Part shown: one piece after another, positions 24,533 through 32,064 of the stretch
Layout of the letters: every line of letters starts with the position of its first letter
Position numbering within the stretch: position 1 is the first letter of the stretch
DNA from: Streptomyces sp. NRRL S-455
Lineage (GTDB): Bacteria > Actinomycetota > Actinomycetes > Streptomycetales > Streptomycetaceae
Direction: 5' to 3'
Length of the DNA stretch: 41,731 nucleotides
NCBI RefSeq assembly: GCF_000717875.1
Contig: NZ_JOCT01000041.1
Coordinates: forward strand, 1-41,731
Translations under genes and position numbers: made by a program
Notes under the pieces: generated by a model
What the model was told of the DNA's origin: nothing
Database searches by the model: none
Seen by the model: the letters and a program-made list of their open reading frames with translations, nothing else

Positions 24533-25663
24533 TCAGGTCAGCAGGTGGTGGTTCGGGGCCTTGGCGGCGTCCTCGTGCTCGGGGAGGACGACGACCTGTG
24601 CTCCTCCGTCCGCCAGGACGCCACCGCCGTCGGCCGCCGCCACGAAGGTGTCCGGCTCGCGCCAGGCCGTGACGACCCGCCGTACGCCCGCGTCGAGGAT
24701 CAGCCGGGCACAGGGCGCGGGGCGGGAGGCCCGGCGGGCGCAGGGCTCCAGGCTGCTGTACACCGTCGCGCCGGGGAGCCTCGGGTCGGCCGGGTCGGTC
24801 TTGGCGAGGGCCGCCTCCTCGGCGTGCACGACCGGATCGCCGCCCTCCCGGGAGTGACCGCGGGCCAGTTCCGTACCGTCGGCCGCGACCACCACCGCAC
24901 CGACGCTGAACGCCGTGTCCGAGGCAGGGCATTGGGCGGCCAGTTCGCAGGCGAGGGCGAGCCAGTGGTGGTCGGCGGCGGTGGGGAGCGGGCCGGCGCT
25001 CGGAGCGGTCGGCTCGTACCGCATGAGGACCACGTCCTCGATCTGCCGGGTCTCCAGCAGCCGGAGCCGGCCGGACTGGTAGCCGCCGGGCCCGAAGAGG
25101 CGGGGCGCGTCGGGGGTGCCCACGAAGAGCGGGGCGAGGACCAGCTGGAGTTCGTCGGCGAGGCCCTGGGTGAGCAGTTGGGTGTGGATCAGGCCGCCGC
25201 CCTCGACCATGAGGCGCCGTACGCCCCGGACGTCGTGCAGGTGCGTGAGGAGTCGGCGCCAGTCGAGCTCGGCGCCGAGCGGGACGACGTCGGTGGCGAG
25301 GCCGAGGGCACGGGCGCGTCCGGCGCCCTCGTCGGTGGTGTAGAGGACCTTCTCGCCGCCGGTGTGCCAGAACCGGGCCGCCGGGTCGAGGTCGCCGGAG
25401 CCGCTGACGGTGACCTTGAGCGGGTACTCCGGTTTACCGGCGGCCGTGCGGGCGGCGCGCCGCTCGTCCGAGTTGACCAGCAGCCGCGGGTTGTCGGCGC
25501 GGATGGTCCCGGCGCCCACCAGGATCGCGTCCACGGACGCCCGGACCTCGTCGACCCGGTCGAAGTCCGCTGGGCTGGACAGGAGCAGGCGTTCGGGGCC
25601 GGTGTCGTCCAGGTAGCCGTCGAGGGAGACGGCGGCGGACAGCAGGACGTACGGGTGGGGCAT
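24533..25663 (-). CDS. RibD-like bifunctional protein with reversed domain order
   Basis: A 376-residue protein. Residues about 5-225 form a RibD_C/DHFR-like reductase (SAAVSLDGYLDD, then DAILVGAGTIRADNPRLL and MVEGGGLIHTQLL). Residues about 240-376 form a cytidine-deaminase-fold domain with zinc ligands in HAEEAAL and SLEPCARRASRPAPC. Ordinary RibD carries the deaminase first and the reductase second. The two would convert the GTP cyclohydrolase II product to 5-amino-6-ribitylamino-uracil phosphate. GGGAG precedes ATG 25663. It is divergent from a MarR gene and close to a GTP cyclohydrolase II gene, all sharing one operator type. Function as a riboflavin-pathway pair is inferred from domains and context. 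Confidence 0.85.
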   Translation of the reverse strand: MPHPYVLLSAAVSLDGYLDDTGPERLLLSSPADFDRVDEVRASVDAILVGAGTIRADNPRLLVNSDERRAARTAAGKPEYPLKVTVSGSGDLDPAARFWHTGGEKVLYTTDEGAGRARALGLATDVVPLGAELDWRRLLTHLHDVRGVRRLMVEGGGLIHTQLLTQGLADELQLVLAPLFVGTPDAPRLFGPGGYQSGRLRLLETRQIEDVVLMRYEPTAPSAGPLPTAADHHWLALACELAAQCPASDTAFSVGAVVVAADGTELARGHSREGGDPVVHAEEAALAKTDPADPRLPGATVYSSLEPCARRASRPAPCARLILDAGVRRVVTAWREPDTFVAAADGGGVLADGGAQVVVLPEHEDAAKAPNHHLLT

Positions 25664-25689
25664 CGACGCTCCCGGCTCGTTGGAACGGC

Positions 25690-25718
25690 GGACTGATGGC
25701 GGACTGATAGTGGACTGA
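25690..25718. repeat. three GGACTGA direct repeats with 11-bp period
   Basis: GGACTGA occurs at 25690-25696, 25701-25707 and 25712-25718, exactly 11 bp apart and therefore on about the same face of the helix. They lie in the leader/promoter of the RibD-like gene and may bind a regulator or be a slippage product. Confidence 0.7.
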
Positions 25719-25744
25719 CGGAACGGGCTTGGACGGAATGGGGC

Positions 25745-25764
25745 TTGGTTCAAGTTTGAAACAA
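25745..25764. promoter_or_regulatory. MarR operator O1 overlapping the marR promoter
   Basis: Near-palindrome TTGgTTCAA-gt-TTGAAaCAA. Its first hexamer TTGGTT is also the -35 of the MarR promoter; a 17-bp spacer leads to -10 TACACT (25768-25773). The start codon at 25780 lies where transcription should begin, so the mRNA is probably leaderless. Binding here would repress marR and could block the divergent RibD-like gene. Confidence 0.72.
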
Positions 25765-25779
25765 ACCTACACTGATGAC

Positions 25780-26295
25780 ATGACGACTCGCTGGCTCACC
25801 CCCGAGGAGCAACGCGCCTGGCGCGCGTACGTCGCCGCCTCACTGCTCCTCGAGGACGCGATCGACCGGCAGCTGCAGCAGGACGCCGGCATGCCGCATC
25901 TGTACTACTCCATCCTGTCCGTACTGTCGGAGTCTCCGGAACGGCGGCTGCGGATGACCGACCTCGCCGAGCGGCTGAAGATCACGCGCAGCCGGCTGAC
26001 GTACGCGGTGACACGGCTGGAGAAGGACGGCCTGCTGCGGCGCGAGGCCTGCCGGTACGACAAGCGGGGCAGCATCGCGGCCCTGACCGACGACGGGTTC
26101 GCCGTACTGGAGCGCGCCGCGCCCGGGCACGTCGAGACCGTGCGGAGCTTCCTGTTCGACCGGCTCAGCGAGGAGCAGGTGGGGCAGTTGGAGGAGATCT
26201 CCGCGGCGATCGCGCAGGGACTCCAGGAGGACGGATCCCGGCCCGCGTCGGACGACGTGCCGTGGCGGCGGAGGTCGTCGACGGCCTGTTCGTGA
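25780..26295 (+). CDS. MarR-family regulator of the rib module
   Basis: A 171-residue MarR protein: winged helix near 60-110 (RMTDLAERLKITRSRLTYAVTR, then wing CRYDKRGSIAALTDDG) and helical dimerisation ends. It starts 7 nt after a TACACT -10 hexamer and has no ribosome binding site, so translation of a leaderless mRNA is likely. It sits between the RibD-like gene (divergent) and the GTP cyclohydrolase II gene (co-directional). Three matching palindromes overlie the promoters, so it probably represses itself and both enzymes. The inducer may be a flavin-pathway compound, a phenolic or an oxidant; nothing in the sequence decides. Confidence 0.85.
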   Translation: MTTRWLTPEEQRAWRAYVAASLLLEDAIDRQLQQDAGMPHLYYSILSVLSESPERRLRMTDLAERLKITRSRLTYAVTRLEKDGLLRREACRYDKRGSIAALTDDGFAVLERAAPGHVETVRSFLFDRLSEEQVGQLEEISAAIAQGLQEDGSRPASDDVPWRRRSSTACS

Positions 26296-26322
26296 CGTGC
26301 GCCACAAGGCGCCGTATTCACA

Positions 26323-26342
26323 TTGCTTCAAATTTAAAGCAA
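26323..26342. promoter_or_regulatory. MarR operator O2 overlapping the ribA promoter
   Basis: Palindrome TTGCTTcAAATTTaAAGCAA with one mismatched pair. As at O1, its first hexamer TTGCTT serves as -35, followed by a 17-bp spacer and -10 TAGTGT (26346-26351). Confidence 0.75.
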
Positions 26343-26365
26343 GAGTAGTGTCCGGGCCCATGGAA

Positions 26366-26385
26366 CTGCTTCAAATCTGAAGCAG
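26366..26385. promoter_or_regulatory. MarR operator O3 downstream of the ribA start site
   Basis: Palindrome CTGCTTCAAATCTGAAGCAG with one mismatched pair. Its centre is 43 bp from that of O2, about four helical turns, which would permit cooperative binding. It lies just after the expected transcription start of the cyclohydrolase gene. Confidence 0.75.
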
Positions 26386-26428
26386 TACGGCTGTGCAGCC
26401 GAACAGGAACGGAACCCGGAGGCCCCGC

Positions 26429-27070
26429 ATGCCCGACACCCCCGCCGTCGTCGCCACCCCGCGCTCCCGCGTCCGGATCCCGCTGCGCTTCCACGACGGC
26501 TACCGGGCCGACGCCGAACTCGTCACCTTCCACGGCCTCGCCGACGGCCTGGAGCACGTGGCCATCGTCCTGGGCGAGCCCGGCCCGGTTCCGCTGGTGC
26601 GGCTGCACTCCGAGTGCCTGACCGGGGACGTGTTCGGTTCGGCTCGCTGCGACTGCGGTCCGCAGTTGCGCGAGGCGGTCGAGCGCATAGCCGACCGCGG
26701 CGGCGTGCTCCTCTACCTCCGCCAGGAGGGCCGGGGCATCGGCCTCTACAACAAGCTCGACGCGTACGCCCTCCAGGACGAGGGCCTCGACACCTACGAG
26801 GCGAACGCCGCCCTGGGGCTGCCGGAGGACGCCCGCGACTACACGGCGGCGGCCCAGATGCTCCGGGCCCTGGGCATCGGCGAGCTGGACCTGCTGTCCA
26901 ACAACCCCGACAAGTCCGGCCAGCTGCGCGCCCTGGGAGTCGACGTGCGCGACCGGATCCCGACGGGCGTCTTCACCACCGCGCACAACGTCCGCTACCT
27001 GCGCGCGAAGGTCCTTCAGACGCAGCACACGCTGCCGCTCGCCGCGCTGACGGAGCTCAGCGCCGGCTGA
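26429..27070 (+). CDS. ribA: GTP cyclohydrolase II (stand-alone RibA)
   Basis: A 213-residue enzyme that opens GTP and removes formate and pyrophosphate to give 2,5-diamino-6-ribosylamino-pyrimidinone phosphate. Zinc cysteines lie in SECLTGDVFGSARCDC; RQEGRGIGLYNKLDAYALQD and LLSNNPDKSGQL form the substrate site. The Tyr in KLDAY (Tyr105 in E. coli numbering) is kept, unlike the Streptomyces paralogue reported to stop at a formamidopyrimidine, so the full reaction is expected. There is no fused RibB domain. ATG 26429 follows GGAGG. The gene has its own promoter with two MarR operators and is probably a second, inducible copy beside a housekeeping rib operon elsewhere. Confidence 0.92.
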   Translation: MPDTPAVVATPRSRVRIPLRFHDGYRADAELVTFHGLADGLEHVAIVLGEPGPVPLVRLHSECLTGDVFGSARCDCGPQLREAVERIADRGGVLLYLRQEGRGIGLYNKLDAYALQDEGLDTYEANAALGLPEDARDYTAAAQMLRALGIGELDLLSNNPDKSGQLRALGVDVRDRIPTGVFTTAHNVRYLRAKVLQTQHTLPLAALTELSAG

Positions 27071-27170
27071 GCTTCCCGGTCCCGTCCGGGCGGGTGAAAG
27101 AAGCTGCTTGCACCTCGGCTCATCGGGTACAGCCTTTGAAAGAGGGCGACCTCCGCAGTACCCGGAGCTT

Positions 27171-27818
27171 ATGGAAAGTGACCGTTTTGTGACCGAACTC
27201 GGCGGCCCCGGTGACCACCGGGCGAGGGGAGCGGGCGATGGCCCGGAAGCCGTCGCGTCACAGATCGCCGCTGCTGTGGAGAGTCTGACCGCCCTGTGGT
27301 CGATCGCCGCCCAGGACGCCTCCCTGCGGCTGTCCCTGCACCAACTGCGGGCGCTGCGGACGCTGGAGGCCGCTCCCGGCCTGAACCTCACGGCCCTGTC
27401 CGACCGGCTGGACATCGGCCTTCCCACGGCCAGCCGCCTCTGCGACCGCCTGGCGGCGGCCGGCCTCCTGGAGCGCGTCCCGCATCCGGACACCCGCCGC
27501 GAGGTCCAGTTGTGGCTCACCCCGCACGGACGACACGTCCTGGGCGACATCGCCGGCCGCCGCACCGAGGCCCTGGCCACGGCACTGGCGGCGATGAAGC
27601 CGGACGACCGGGCGGCGTTGCGCACGGGGTTGCGGGGGTTTCTCGCGGCGCGGGACTCTGGGCTTCCCCGTACCGACGGGGGGAACGAATCAATCGGGAT
27701 GAACACCAGCGTTGCGAAAAGGACTGAAGAGACGAACAGAACCGAGAGGACCGATAGGGTCGGCAGGACCGACGGGACCGACCCGACCGACGGGCCCGAC
27801 AGGACCGACGGGCACTGA
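27171..27818 (+). CDS. MarR-type regulator with repetitive Arg-Thr-Asp tail
   Basis: A 215-residue protein with a winged helix near 60-140 (NLTALSDRLDIGLPTASRLCDRL, then RREVQLWLTPHGR). It is a paralogue of the protein at 32257-32751: both carry SRLCDRLxAAGxxER, and the two genes flank the Rsb genes. The last ~35 residues are a low-complexity tail of RTD/GTD units without family counterpart, made by repeats of GACCGACGG-type DNA. ATG 27171 has GGAG close upstream. A role in control of the Rsb cluster is inferred from position only. Confidence 0.8.
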   Translation: MESDRFVTELGGPGDHRARGAGDGPEAVASQIAAAVESLTALWSIAAQDASLRLSLHQLRALRTLEAAPGLNLTALSDRLDIGLPTASRLCDRLAAAGLLERVPHPDTRREVQLWLTPHGRHVLGDIAGRRTEALATALAAMKPDDRAALRTGLRGFLAARDSGLPRTDGGNESIGMNTSVAKRTEETNRTERTDRVGRTDGTDPTDGPDRTDGH

Positions 27819-27876
27819 CGTACGGCGTGGGCGACGGGCGAAGTCGGGCGCGTAGGTTCGCCGGACTCCTTGCCCG

Positions 27877-28947
27877 TCAGCCCCTCGAGCCGTCACCACC
27901 CATGGCGCCGCCCCCGCCGCTCAGCACCGCCACACACGTGTCGTCCCCCACCGCCCGAGCCGCGCTGCCGGAGTCCCTGAGGATGACCGCGGCCACCACC
28001 GCCGGGTCGCAGCCGAGGAGCACGGCGTCGTCCGGAGGCGTCCAGCGGCCGGGCAGTCCGTCGCTGTGCAGGACGAGCAGGCAGTCGTCCTGCCACGGCT
28101 CGCGCTGCACGGTCAGGGACGCCGGCGCCTGGGCGCCCGCGATGCCGGGCTGGGACAGCAGCGGCTTCCACCTGCCGCCGGTGCGCAGACGGCCACTGAC
28201 GTTGCCGATCCCGGCGAAGTACAACCGCCCGGCCGCGAGGTCCAGTTGGGCCACGGCGACGGCCGCGCCCCGGGTAGGGCGCAGAGTCCGGCCCAGGCGC
28301 CGCAGGATCTCGTCGGGGGGCAGGCCCGCCAGCCCGCGCAGCGCGCCCACGGCGGTGTCGGAGGCCTCCGCCGCCTTGGCTCCGTGACCGAGCCCGTCGG
28401 CGAGCAGGAGGGTCGGCCGGTCACCGTCGTCCACCAGGCTCCAGGCGTCGCCGGAGTGCTCGGCCCGGCCGAGGGGGACGTTGACGCCACCCGCGCGCGG
28501 GCCCCGCGCGGGCGTCCTCGTCCGGTCGGCCGGGGGGTGGTGGTCGATGCGGGCCACGGCGACGGTGCCCCGGCCGGGCGCGCTGTGCAGGCCGAAGTCG
28601 TTCGCTATGCGCCGGCACGTACCGAGGCCCGCGCCCAGGGAGGCCGCTGTGGTGTAGCCGTCGCTCATCGCCACCGCGACGTCCGGGATGCCCGGGCCGT
28701 GATCGAGCGAGACGAGCTGCACCGACCGGCCGCGGCCGTCGCCGTGCGGGCGCTCGACGAGGTCGACGAGCATGCGCCCGCCCTCCGCGTGCCGGATCAG
28801 GTTGGTCGCCAGCTCCGTCGCCACGAGCGCGGCGGTCGCGGTGCGGTCCGGGCCGAGCCCCGCGCACGCACCGGCCTCCTCCACCGCCACCCGGACGTCC
28901 CGCACCCGGGTGGAGTCGTCCACCGGCACGTCCCACACCCTGCTCAT
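27877..28947 (-). CDS. RsbT-like ATPase fused to RsbX-type PP2C phosphatase
   Basis: A 356-residue fusion. Residues about 15-135 form a GHKL ATPase/serine-kinase domain like RsbT or RsbW (TELATNLIRHAEGG, DHGPGIPD, LGAGLGTCRR). Residues about 165-350 form a small SpoIIE/RsbX phosphatase (LLLADGLGHGAKAAEAS, LHSDGLPG, DDTCVAVL). In stressosome systems RsbX resets phosphorylated RsbR and RsbS. The start ATG overlaps the stop of the rsbT gene by one base (TGATG), so translation is coupled. It is the last gene of the rsbR-rsbS-rsbT operon. Confidence 0.87.
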   Translation of the reverse strand: MSRVWDVPVDDSTRVRDVRVAVEEAGACAGLGPDRTATAALVATELATNLIRHAEGGRMLVDLVERPHGDGRGRSVQLVSLDHGPGIPDVAVAMSDGYTTAASLGAGLGTCRRIANDFGLHSAPGRGTVAVARIDHHPPADRTRTPARGPRAGGVNVPLGRAEHSGDAWSLVDDGDRPTLLLADGLGHGAKAAEASDTAVGALRGLAGLPPDEILRRLGRTLRPTRGAAVAVAQLDLAAGRLYFAGIGNVSGRLRTGGRWKPLLSQPGIAGAQAPASLTVQREPWQDDCLLVLHSDGLPGRWTPPDDAVLLGCDPAVVAAVILRDSGSAARAVGDDTCVAVLSGGGGAMGGDGSRG

Positions 28948-29390
28948 CAGGACCCCGGACGGGACGGGGGCACGGCGGTGGCCCACGCGGTGACGGTGAC
29001 GGTGGTCCCCTCCCCCGGCCGGCTCTCCACCTCGAACTCGTGGACCAGCCGCTTGGCCCCGCTCATGCCGAGACCGAGCCCGCCGCCACTGGTGTATCCG
29101 TCGGTCATCGCCTGGTCCAGGTCGCGGATGCCGGGCCCGCTGTCGACGAAGGCCAGCCGCAGCCCTCGCGTCTGCCCGGTGTCCAGCGGAGTGAGCGCCA
29201 CATGTCCGCCGCCACCGTGGACGAGGGTGTTGCGGGCCAGCTCGCTGGCGGCGGTGACGAGCTTGGTCTGCTGCACCAGGCCGAAACCGAGCTCGGCGGC
29301 GGCCTGCCGGACCTGCTGCCGTACCCAGGCCAGGTCGGCGTCCGAGCCGATCGGCAGGGTGGCCGGGGCCGCGTGGCGGGAGGCCTGCAT
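28947..29390 (-). CDS. rsbT: RsbT-type serine/threonine kinase (switch protein)
   Basis: A 147-residue GHKL kinase: N-box SELARNTLVHGGGG, G1 DSGPGIRDLD and G2 GLGLGMSGAKRL, the standard RsbT length and spacing. RsbT phosphorylates RsbR and RsbS in a stressosome and, once released, activates a PP2C phosphatase. ATG at 29390 has GGGGAG at 7 nt; GTG at 29393 is adjacent (TGAGTGATG with the upstream stop). It sits between the rsbS and fusion genes, with overlaps typical of one operon. Confidence 0.9.
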   Translation of the reverse strand: MQASRHAAPATLPIGSDADLAWVRQQVRQAAAELGFGLVQQTKLVTAASELARNTLVHGGGGHVALTPLDTGQTRGLRLAFVDSGPGIRDLDQAMTDGYTSGGGLGLGMSGAKRLVHEFEVESRPGEGTTVTVTAWATAVPPSRPGS

Positions 29391-29393
29391 CAC

Positions 29394-29849
29394 TCAACTC
29401 CCCTCGCCCTGTCGCTCACCGGCGGCGAGCAGCTCCATCGCGCGTTCCACGTCCAGGGCCGTGAGCAGTCCGGGCAGAGTGAGGCCCAGCTCGACCAGGG
29501 TGATCGCCACCGCCGGGCGCATCCCGGCCAGCACCGTGCGGGCGGCCAGCAGTTCGGCTCCGGCGGCGATCTCGGCGAGGACCCGCCCCAGGAAGGAGTC
29601 GACGATCTCCACGCCGGAGATGTCGATGACCACACCGGTCACTCGGGTGTGCGCGATCCGGTCCGTGATGTCCTGCTGGAGCTGCTCGGCCATCCCGTCG
29701 TGCAGCTCACCCTGGAGGGTGACCAGCAGGGTGTCGCCCAGCTTGAGGACCGGAACCGTGAAGGCGTGCCCGCCCGCGGCCCCGGCCACCGGATGCCCGG
29801 CCACCGGGTGCCCGAACCCCGCGGGCCCGTTCCCCGCAGCCCCGGTCAC
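29394..29849 (-). CDS. rsbS: RsbS-type STAS scaffold protein
   Basis: A 151-residue protein with a STAS domain from about residue 31. The phosphorylation segment VVIDISGVEIVDSFLGR contains Ser85, the counterpart of RsbS Ser59 (DSF). The first ~30 residues are Gly/Ala/Pro-rich with a duplicated GHPVA and are absent from ordinary RsbS. GTG 29849 overlaps the rsbR stop by four bases (GTGA). It should build stressosome complexes with RsbR and hold RsbT until phosphorylated. Confidence 0.9.
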   Translation of the reverse strand: MTGAAGNGPAGFGHPVAGHPVAGAAGGHAFTVPVLKLGDTLLVTLQGELHDGMAEQLQQDITDRIAHTRVTGVVIDISGVEIVDSFLGRVLAEIAAGAELLAARTVLAGMRPAVAITLVELGLTLPGLLTALDVERAMELLAAGERQGEGS

Positions 29850-30751
29850 CGCGCTCCCGCGTCGGCCGCGGCGACCGGCGAGATGGCCACGCCCTGCCGG
29901 CTGAGCGCGTAGGCCAGGGCGTCCGCCAGGCTCGCGCGGGTGAGCACCGTGCCCAGGTCGATGCCCAGGTGGACGATGGTCTGCGCGATGGCCGGCCGGA
30001 TCCCGGAGACGATGCATTCGGCGCCCATCAGCCGTGCCGCGGCCACCGTCTTCATCAGGTGCTGGGCGACCAGCGAGTCGACCGTGGGCACGCCGGTGAT
30101 GTCGAGGATGGCGTACCGGGCGCGCTCGGCGACGATCGCGTCCAGCAGGCTCTCCATGACCACCTGGCTGCGGGCGCTGTCCAGCGTGCCGATCAGCGGT
30201 ACGGCGACCGTGCTCTCCCAGAGCTTGATCACCGGGGTGGCCACCTCGTGCAGCTGCTCGCGCTGCCGGGCGATCAGCTCCTCGCTCGCGCTGACCGTCG
30301 TCTCCAGCACGACCAGGCGCAGTGTGCCCATGAGCACGGTCAGCGCCAGCACGCAGTTCTGGGCCTCAGGGGCGTACGGTTCCTCGAACTCGGCGCGCAG
30401 CAGCTCCGTCACCGGTTCGCGCAGGGCAGCCACCTCCCTGGCGACCCCGTCCGGGTCCATGCCCGTGCGGGCGCGGGAAGCCGCCATCCGCCCCAACTGG
30501 TCACGCACCGCCTCGAACCCGGACGCCCGGATGTCCTCCAGCCGCCCCGAGGCCGCCACCGCGGCCAGCGCCGCCGTCACGGACCTGCCGGCCTCCACCG
30601 CCTCGTCACGTGACACGGTGAAGACCGTGCGGAACAGCGCCGCGTCCGCCCACCGCTGGGCGATCTGCTCCCGGCGCCGTTCGAGGAAGGCGCTCACCTG
30701 CTGGGCCGCCGGCTCCTGCTCCGCGTTCTCTTCCGACACCGACACTTGCAT
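29846..30751 (-). CDS. rsbR: RsbR-type stressosome sensor/co-antagonist
   Basis: A 301-residue protein with an N-terminal helical globin-like sensor (about 20-160) and a C-terminal STAS domain (about 170-285: VPLIGTLDSARSQ, ILDITGVPTVDSL, ECIVSGIRPAIAQTIVHLGI). Thr172 (ATPVIKLWE) and Ser226 (VDSL) stand at the positions of the two RsbT-phosphorylated threonines of B. subtilis RsbR; the second is Ser rather than Thr. ATG 30751 follows AGGGAG. First gene of the rsbRST operon; a TTGcC-N4-GACAA operator-like site lies about 60 bp upstream. The signal sensed by the globin-like part is unknown. Confidence 0.9.
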   Translation of the reverse strand: MQVSVSEENAEQEPAAQQVSAFLERRREQIAQRWADAALFRTVFTVSRDEAVEAGRSVTAALAAVAASGRLEDIRASGFEAVRDQLGRMAASRARTGMDPDGVAREVAALREPVTELLRAEFEEPYAPEAQNCVLALTVLMGTLRLVVLETTVSASEELIARQREQLHEVATPVIKLWESTVAVPLIGTLDSARSQVVMESLLDAIVAERARYAILDITGVPTVDSLVAQHLMKTVAAARLMGAECIVSGIRPAIAQTIVHLGIDLGTVLTRASLADALAYALSRQGVAISPVAAADAGAR

Positions 30752-30804
30752 CGCTCCCTTGCACGGGCCGGACCGAGGTCACGCCACGGCGCCCCAGCCG
30801 TTAC

Positions 30805-30818
30805 TTGCCGTATGACAA
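30805..30818. promoter_or_regulatory. operator-like palindrome before rsbR
   Basis: TTGCCGTATGACAA: arms TTGcC and GACAA around a 4-bp centre, one mismatch from perfect. On the minus strand the 19-nt context matches the palindrome at 32846-32861 at about 15 of 19 positions. It follows a possible -10 (CACTAAT) with TTGTTT 18 bp ahead, so a repressor here could shut off the rsb operon. Confidence 0.5.
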
Positions 30819-30891
30819 ACATTAGTGCCGCCGTGCGACACCACCAAACAACTCTTCGTGCACGCCCACGACCTGCGTCTTCCCCCGCGCC

Positions 30892-32064
30892 CTACCGCCC
30901 ACGCCAGTCGAGACACACCACGAGGGCGTCGTCGTCCGGGACGGTTTCGCCGCGGTGGCCGGTCAGTTCGCGCAGGATCGCCCGGGGCACCTCGGCGGCC
31001 GGCAGCAGCCGCGTCGACTGGATCGCCCGGGCCAGGGCGGCGTCTCCGTACGCCTCACCACCCGGCGAGGCCACGTCGTAGACCCCGTCACTGACGAAGA
31101 CCAGCCGGTCGCCGGGCTCGACACGGAACTCCTGGGCGACGTAGTCGGTCTCCTCGAACATGCCGAGCGGCAACTGGGCGTCGAAGGGCATCCGCTCCAC
31201 CACGCCTTGGCGCAGCCTCAGCAGCCGCGGGGAACCGGCGTCCACCGCCCGGACCAGCCCGGTGGCCAGCTCGATGTCGAGCATCAGCACGGACACGTAG
31301 CAGCGGCCCCGGTAGTGGGCGTACACCGCCTGGTCGGCCAGGGCCGCCTGGTCGGCGATGGGCAGACCGGCCCGGCGCGCGTTGCGCAGAGCACTGATCG
31401 CCAGGTTCGTCAGCAGCGAGGCCTCTATGCCCTCGCCCATGCCGTTGGTGACGTAGAGACTGAGCCGGTCGGCCGTGGCGGACCAGTCGAAGTTGTCACC
31501 GAAGATCGCGTACGCCGGTTCCAGCTGCGCGCCCAGCTCGTACTCGGGGCGGGAACAGGAGCGGCCCGGCAGCAGCTGCCACTGCATCTCGGCGGCCAGG
31601 GTGAGCCGGTCCCTGCGGCGGGCCTGGAGGTACAGGTCGGTGTCCCGCTCGGCCACGACGACCTCGTGCCCGAGCACCTGGGCGATCTCGGCGAGTTCGC
31701 CCAGGCAGCCGTCGGCGTGCTCGCCGCCCGGCAGGGCCACCGACATCACGCCGAGGCGGTCGCCGCGCACGGTGACCGGCAGATGCGCGCGCACGAGACC
31801 CTCCGGGAGGGGCTCCACATACGCCTGCTGCGCTCCGAAGGCCCGGCCCGCCGGGCTGTTGTGCACGGACACCGGCTGAAGGGTGTGCGGCAGCACCGAC
31901 ACCGGCTGAAGCACCGTCAGTCCGTAGTCGGCCAGGTACAGCTCGACGGAGTCCGCCGCGTACTGATCGGTCAGTACACGACGGACCTCGTCCAGCAGTC
32001 GGTGGGGCGCCGCCGTGCGCAGGGCGCGCTCGGCGGCCACGAATCTGTTCACGATCGTCGTCAC
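30892..32064 (-). CDS. GAF/PP2C (RsbU-type) protein with altered metal site
   Basis: About 390 residues: a GAF-like sensor (about 20-165), a short helical linker (ERDTDLYLQARRRDRLTLAAEMQWQLLP) and a SpoIIE/PP2C domain (about 195-390). Late motifs VSDGVYDVA and DDDALVVCLDW are present, but the central motif reads VTNGMGEG where active enzymes have D-G/A-M-G-H/R-G, so a metal-binding Asp is Asn. The first motif (DNFDWSA) is also unusual. Phosphatase activity may be reduced or lost. GTG at 32064 is a tentative start without a clear ribosome binding site; the open frame extends further. It lies directly upstream of rsbR on the same strand. Confidence 0.82.
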   Translation of the reverse strand: MTTIVNRFVAAERALRTAAPHRLLDEVRRVLTDQYAADSVELYLADYGLTVLQPVSVLPHTLQPVSVHNSPAGRAFGAQQAYVEPLPEGLVRAHLPVTVRGDRLGVMSVALPGGEHADGCLGELAEIAQVLGHEVVVAERDTDLYLQARRRDRLTLAAEMQWQLLPGRSCSRPEYELGAQLEPAYAIFGDNFDWSATADRLSLYVTNGMGEGIEASLLTNLAISALRNARRAGLPIADQAALADQAVYAHYRGRCYVSVLMLDIELATGLVRAVDAGSPRLLRLRQGVVERMPFDAQLPLGMFEETDYVAQEFRVEPGDRLVFVSDGVYDVASPGGEAYGDAALARAIQSTRLLPAAEVPRAILRELTGHRGETVPDDDALVVCLDWRGR

